A stretch of 64,000 nucleotides of DNA from DASQFQ01 sp963730115. GTDB lineage: Bacteria > Actinomycetota > Thermoleophilia > Solirubrobacterales > Solirubrobacteraceae. The stretch spans positions 806,001-870,000 of the forward strand of contig CAVSQM010000012.1 in the NCBI GenBank assembly GCA_963730115.1, in the 5' to 3' direction. This document shows, one piece after another, positions 62,047-64,000 of the stretch. How positions within the stretch are numbered: position 1 is the first letter of the stretch; each line of letters begins with the position of its first letter. Made by a program: the position numbers and the translations under genes. The notes beneath the pieces are model-generated. The model saw nothing but the letters and a program-made list of their open reading frames with translations. It was not told where the DNA came from and did not search any database.

Positions 62047-62253
62047 TCAGCGCAGCCACTCCGACCCGGTGGAATCGCCGACCACAACGGCGGCCGCGAA
62101 AGCAGCCGCGAACGTGAGCAGGATCACAACGAAAATGACCGCGGCGACCACATCCCGCCACGTAGCCCCCAACACCCGCAGCGCGCGGCGCAGCTCCTCT
62201 AACTCCGGATCCTCACGGAACTCACGACGGATTGCATCGAAGAACGCGCGCAT
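62047..62253 (-). CDS. Small single-helix membrane protein of the element
   Basis: 68 aa: acidic/basic N-terminus (MRAFFDAIRREFREDPELEE), then one long helix (VVAAVIFVVILLTFAAAFAA) and a short polar tail. Begins immediately after the helix-turn-helix gene ends, so cotranscribed. No family recognised. Confidence 0.6.
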   Translation of the reverse strand: MRAFFDAIRREFREDPELEELRRALRVLGATWRDVVAAVIFVVILLTFAAAFAAAVVVGDSTGSEWLR

Positions 62254-62284
62254 CTACGCCGGCCGCTCGTCGACCTCGCGCCGA
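62250..62284. repeat. 35-bp direct repeat, copy 2
   Basis: Matches 61469-61503 with one mismatch. Covers the last codons and stop of the helix-turn-helix gene and the first codon of the following membrane gene. Confidence 0.75.
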
Positions 62285-62610
62285 ACCGTCGCGACCGTCT
62301 TGTGATCGCAACCAACCGTCCGCGCAATCGCCCTGTCCGAATCAGCCGGCCGCTCCCTCAACTCCATCTCAATCCGCAACCTGCGAACCGCGTTCTTCGA
62401 ACCCTTCCCCGCCTTCGGCAACCTGACGACGTTCGCGGGTAGCGGCACTTCCGGCACGTCCCGTCCGGGGTGGTGGAATCGCGGGTGGGGAAACGTCGGG
62501 AATTGGGGAGACCCCAAGGGCTTTACCGGATTCCCCGCCGTTTTTCCCCAGCCCGAGGTTTCCACCATCCACCGGTTCGGGAGCACTGCCAGGGACGGGA
62601 GCGGGAACAA
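62254..62610 (-). CDS. Helix-turn-helix DNA-binding protein of the element
   Basis: Up to 118 aa; TTG at 62610 or the ATG at 62568 may be the start. The C-terminal half has a clear helix-turn-helix, RPADSDRAIARTVGCDHKTV ATVRREVDERPA, like ParB- or resolvase-type HTH segments; the N-terminal half is Pro/Gly-rich. A regulator or partition-like protein of the element. Confidence 0.65.
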   Translation of the reverse strand: MFPLPSLAVLPNRWMVETSGWGKTAGNPVKPLGSPQFPTFPHPRFHHPGRDVPEVPLPANVVRLPKAGKGSKNAVRRLRIEMELRERPADSDRAIARTVGCDHKTVATVRREVDERPA

Positions 62611-62625
62611 CCTGAACGTCCGCTT

Positions 62626-62734
62626 CTACTGCTTCGCACGGCGCAGCAGCTCGTCGAGGTCAGGTGGGGCACACCTCCACGGACAGCACGTCACCCGGGA
62701 AGTCCGCGAGGGTCAGACCGGCTGTCGTACTCAC
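62626..62734 (-). CDS. Very small element protein (~35 aa), frameshift near 62,662
   Basis: GTG at 62734 with AGAGAGGA eight bases upstream: MSTTAGLTLADFPGDVLSVE followed by VCPT; dropping one base near 62,662 gives DLDELLRRAKQ and a stop at 62626. Without correction it stops after VCPT. Too short to assign, but the Shine-Dalgarno sequence and sensible corrected end suggest it is real. Confidence 0.4.
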
Positions 62735-62835
62735 TGGGCGTCCTCTCTGTTTGAAAACATGCGCTTGATGATGCCACGTCCGGGGGCGACAAATCAAGGA
62801 CAGACCCCTAGGCAATTTGGCTCTGCATCTGTGTT

Positions 62836-62873
62836 GTGACACGGTGTGGCACGTCGGACACACACTGTGTTAC
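62836..62873. promoter_or_regulatory. Imperfect inverted repeat upstream of xis/int
   Basis: GTGACACGGTGTG faces CACACACTGTGTTAC across ~10 bases, about 45 bases before the small gene that precedes the integrase; two copies of GAGTACG (62892 and 62903) follow. This gap between divergent units is the likely control region of the element. Confidence 0.5.
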
Positions 62874-62917
62874 GTGGTTAGCTTGCGCTCCGAGTACGCG
62901 CAGAGTACGTTCCACGT

Positions 62918-63136
62918 ATGGATACCGACCCAGAGTTGAAAGCCCGCGAGAACCGGGCACGACGCGCAGCACAACGGCAAGGACTCGTGATCCGCAAGAG
63001 CCCGCGGAGAGACCCGCGAGCGCGCGACTACGGCGGCTGGCAGATCCTCCGCTACGGCCGCGTAATCGCTGGCGGGAAGCGGTATTCGCTCACCCTCGAC
63101 GCCGTCGAGGCCTACCTGAACGGGGAGCAGTCATGA
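62918..63136 (+). CDS. Small basic protein coupled to integrase (excisionase-like)
   Basis: 72 aa: MDTDPELKARENRARRAAQR, QGLVIRKSPRRDPRARDYGG, WQILRYGRVIAGGKRYSLTL, ending AYLNGEQS. Strongly basic with a compact fold. The ATGA overlap with the integrase and the charge suggest a recombination directionality factor or DNA-binding partner; I know similar RRAAxRQGLxLxKSRRRDP proteins only as hypotheticals. Confidence 0.65.
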   Translation: MDTDPELKARENRARRAAQRQGLVIRKSPRRDPRARDYGGWQILRYGRVIAGGKRYSLTLDAVEAYLNGEQS

Positions 63137-64000
63137 GAGGACACGTCCGCAAACGCGGCAAGACCTGGGCGGTGGTGGTCGACGTCGGCCGCGACCCCGA
63201 GACCGGCCAGCGCCGCCAGAAGTGGCACAGCGGCTACGCGACCAAGCGGGCCGCCGAACGTGACCTCGCCGACATTGTCAGCCGGCTCGACCGTGGCGCG
63301 TACATCGAACCGGCGCGGACGACCGTCGCCGAATGGTGCGACCTGTGGCTGACGACCCAGCGATCGAGGCTGCGCCCCGCAACGTGGGAGAGCTACCGGG
63401 ACACGCTGCGGCGCGTCACCATCAACGTCGGCCACATCCCGCTGCAGGCGCTCACCGCCGCGCGCGTCGACCAGCTCTACGCGCAACCTCCTCGCAACCG
63501 GCCGTAGTGACGGTACAGGCGGCCTCAGCGCCCGGTCGGTCCGCTACACCCACACGGTGCTGCGCCGGGCACTCAGTGACGCGGTGCGGAAGAACCTGCT
63601 CGTGCGCAACCCGACCGACGCGGCGGATCCACCGTCCGCCAGCGAGGCAAAGGCGCCGACGATGCGCACGTGGAGCGCCGACGAGACATCCCGGTTCCTG
63701 CGACACGTCAGCGACGACCGGCTCGCCGCGGCGTGGCGACTCGCCGCCACGACCGGCATGCGCCGCGGCGAAGTACTCGGCCTGCACTGGCGCGCCGTGG
63801 ATCTCGACGCCGGCCGCATCACCATCCTCGAGACCCTCATCGACGGCCCGCGCGAACCGCGCATATCGAAACCCAAGAGTGGCCGAGGTCGCAACATCGC
63901 GCTGGACGCCGGCACCGTGCAGGCGCTGCGCGCGCACCGCAAGGCACAGGCCAGCGAGCATCTCGCGTTTGGCCCCGCCTACCGCGATCACGGGCTCGTG
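63134..64000 (+). CDS. int: Tyrosine recombinase/integrase, 3' end outside window, frameshift near 63,484
   Basis: Phage-type integrase. The N-terminal AP2-like arm-binding part starts MRGHVRKRGKTWAVVVDVGR with KRAAERDLADIVSRLDRGAY; the SAM-like core-binding domain includes TVAEWCDLWLTTQRSRLRPA; the catalytic domain begins with the first Arg box (TTGMRRGEVLGLHWRAVDLD). The His-x-x-Arg and Tyr lie beyond the window. An extra C at ~63,484 breaks the frame before LLATGRSDG. ATG overlaps the upstream stop. Confidence 0.9.

Larger units (their letters stand above)
60930..64000. mobile_element. Left portion of a small integrative element
   Basis: From ~60.93 kb to the right edge GC falls relative to neighbours, genes become small and mostly unrecognised, and the run ends in an excisionase-like and a tyrosine integrase gene reading outward. 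The left limit is set by the host-gene stub. If the integrase is terminal, as is usual, the whole element would be roughly 3.5 kb. No replication or conjugation gene is seen, so it would depend on helpers or be a satellite/remnant. Confidence 0.55.

Overview
The window is very GC-rich, almost wholly protein-coding DNA from a high-GC Gram-positive. Gene content (GuaB3-type IMP dehydrogenase, wax ester synthase/DGAT, DUF5925-type AAA protein, CysO-type cysteine synthesis, Flp-like pilin, PulA-type debranching enzyme) suggests an actinobacterium. My best guess is Thermoleophilia/Solirubrobacterales, but that placement is inferred from gene families and codon style, not from a marker tree. No rRNA, CRISPR array or complete tRNA gene was found.

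Layout. 0-12 kb is a mostly minus-strand housekeeping block: M23 peptidase end, guaA-guaB3, a 1-phosphofructokinase-like kinase with a D-Ala-D-Ala carboxypeptidase and a LysM protein, pyrF, HU, a cation-efflux protein, rdgB, rph, murI and an orphan pilin. 12-20.7 kb holds a glycosyltransferase, a zinc-ribbon/SPOR pair, an HDAC-like deacetylase divergent from nadB, a 3-hydroxyisobutyrate-dehydrogenase-like enzyme, DUF1802 and DUF1152. 20.7-25.3 kb has a RibD/DHFR-like reductase, a nucleoside hydrolase and a transporter that appears fused to a beta-propeller. 25.3-36.4 kb carries all parts of a CysO-type cysteine pathway (JAMM hydrolase, TatA, CysM; then sulfur carrier, rhodanese-E1 and an AAA protein), split by a sugar/polyol ABC transporter-dehydrogenase operon. 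36.6-48.3 kb has a two-component system, SCO1, membrane and secreted proteins, a degenerate thioredoxin-like protein, a phosphoesterase, a CoA transferase, ispH, signal peptidase, an M28 peptidase and an acyl-CoA dehydrogenase. 48.4-60.9 kb has two secreted propellers, TauE, a DsbA-like protein, a GH13 glucosidase, an aldo/keto reductase, WS/DGAT and a secreted pullulanase. From about 60.93 kb to the right edge lies the left part of a small integrative element with its own DNA-binding protein, excisionase-like protein and tyrosine integrase, abutting the 3' stub of an interrupted host gene.

Two properties run through the whole window. First, many start codons (ATG, GTG and apparently one CTG) sit 6-9 bases after a TAgnnT -10 hexamer with no Shine-Dalgarno sequence, implying leaderless mRNAs; several divergent gene pairs have starts only 21-26 bases apart with overlapping -10 hexamers. 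This pattern was used to revise several starts. Second, about thirty genes or gene segments carry single-base frameshifts, nearly all one-base insertions, with up to ten in the 23-24.6 kb gene. The simplest reading is residual insertion errors in the assembly; such genes are annotated as one CDS across the break, with the position stated.
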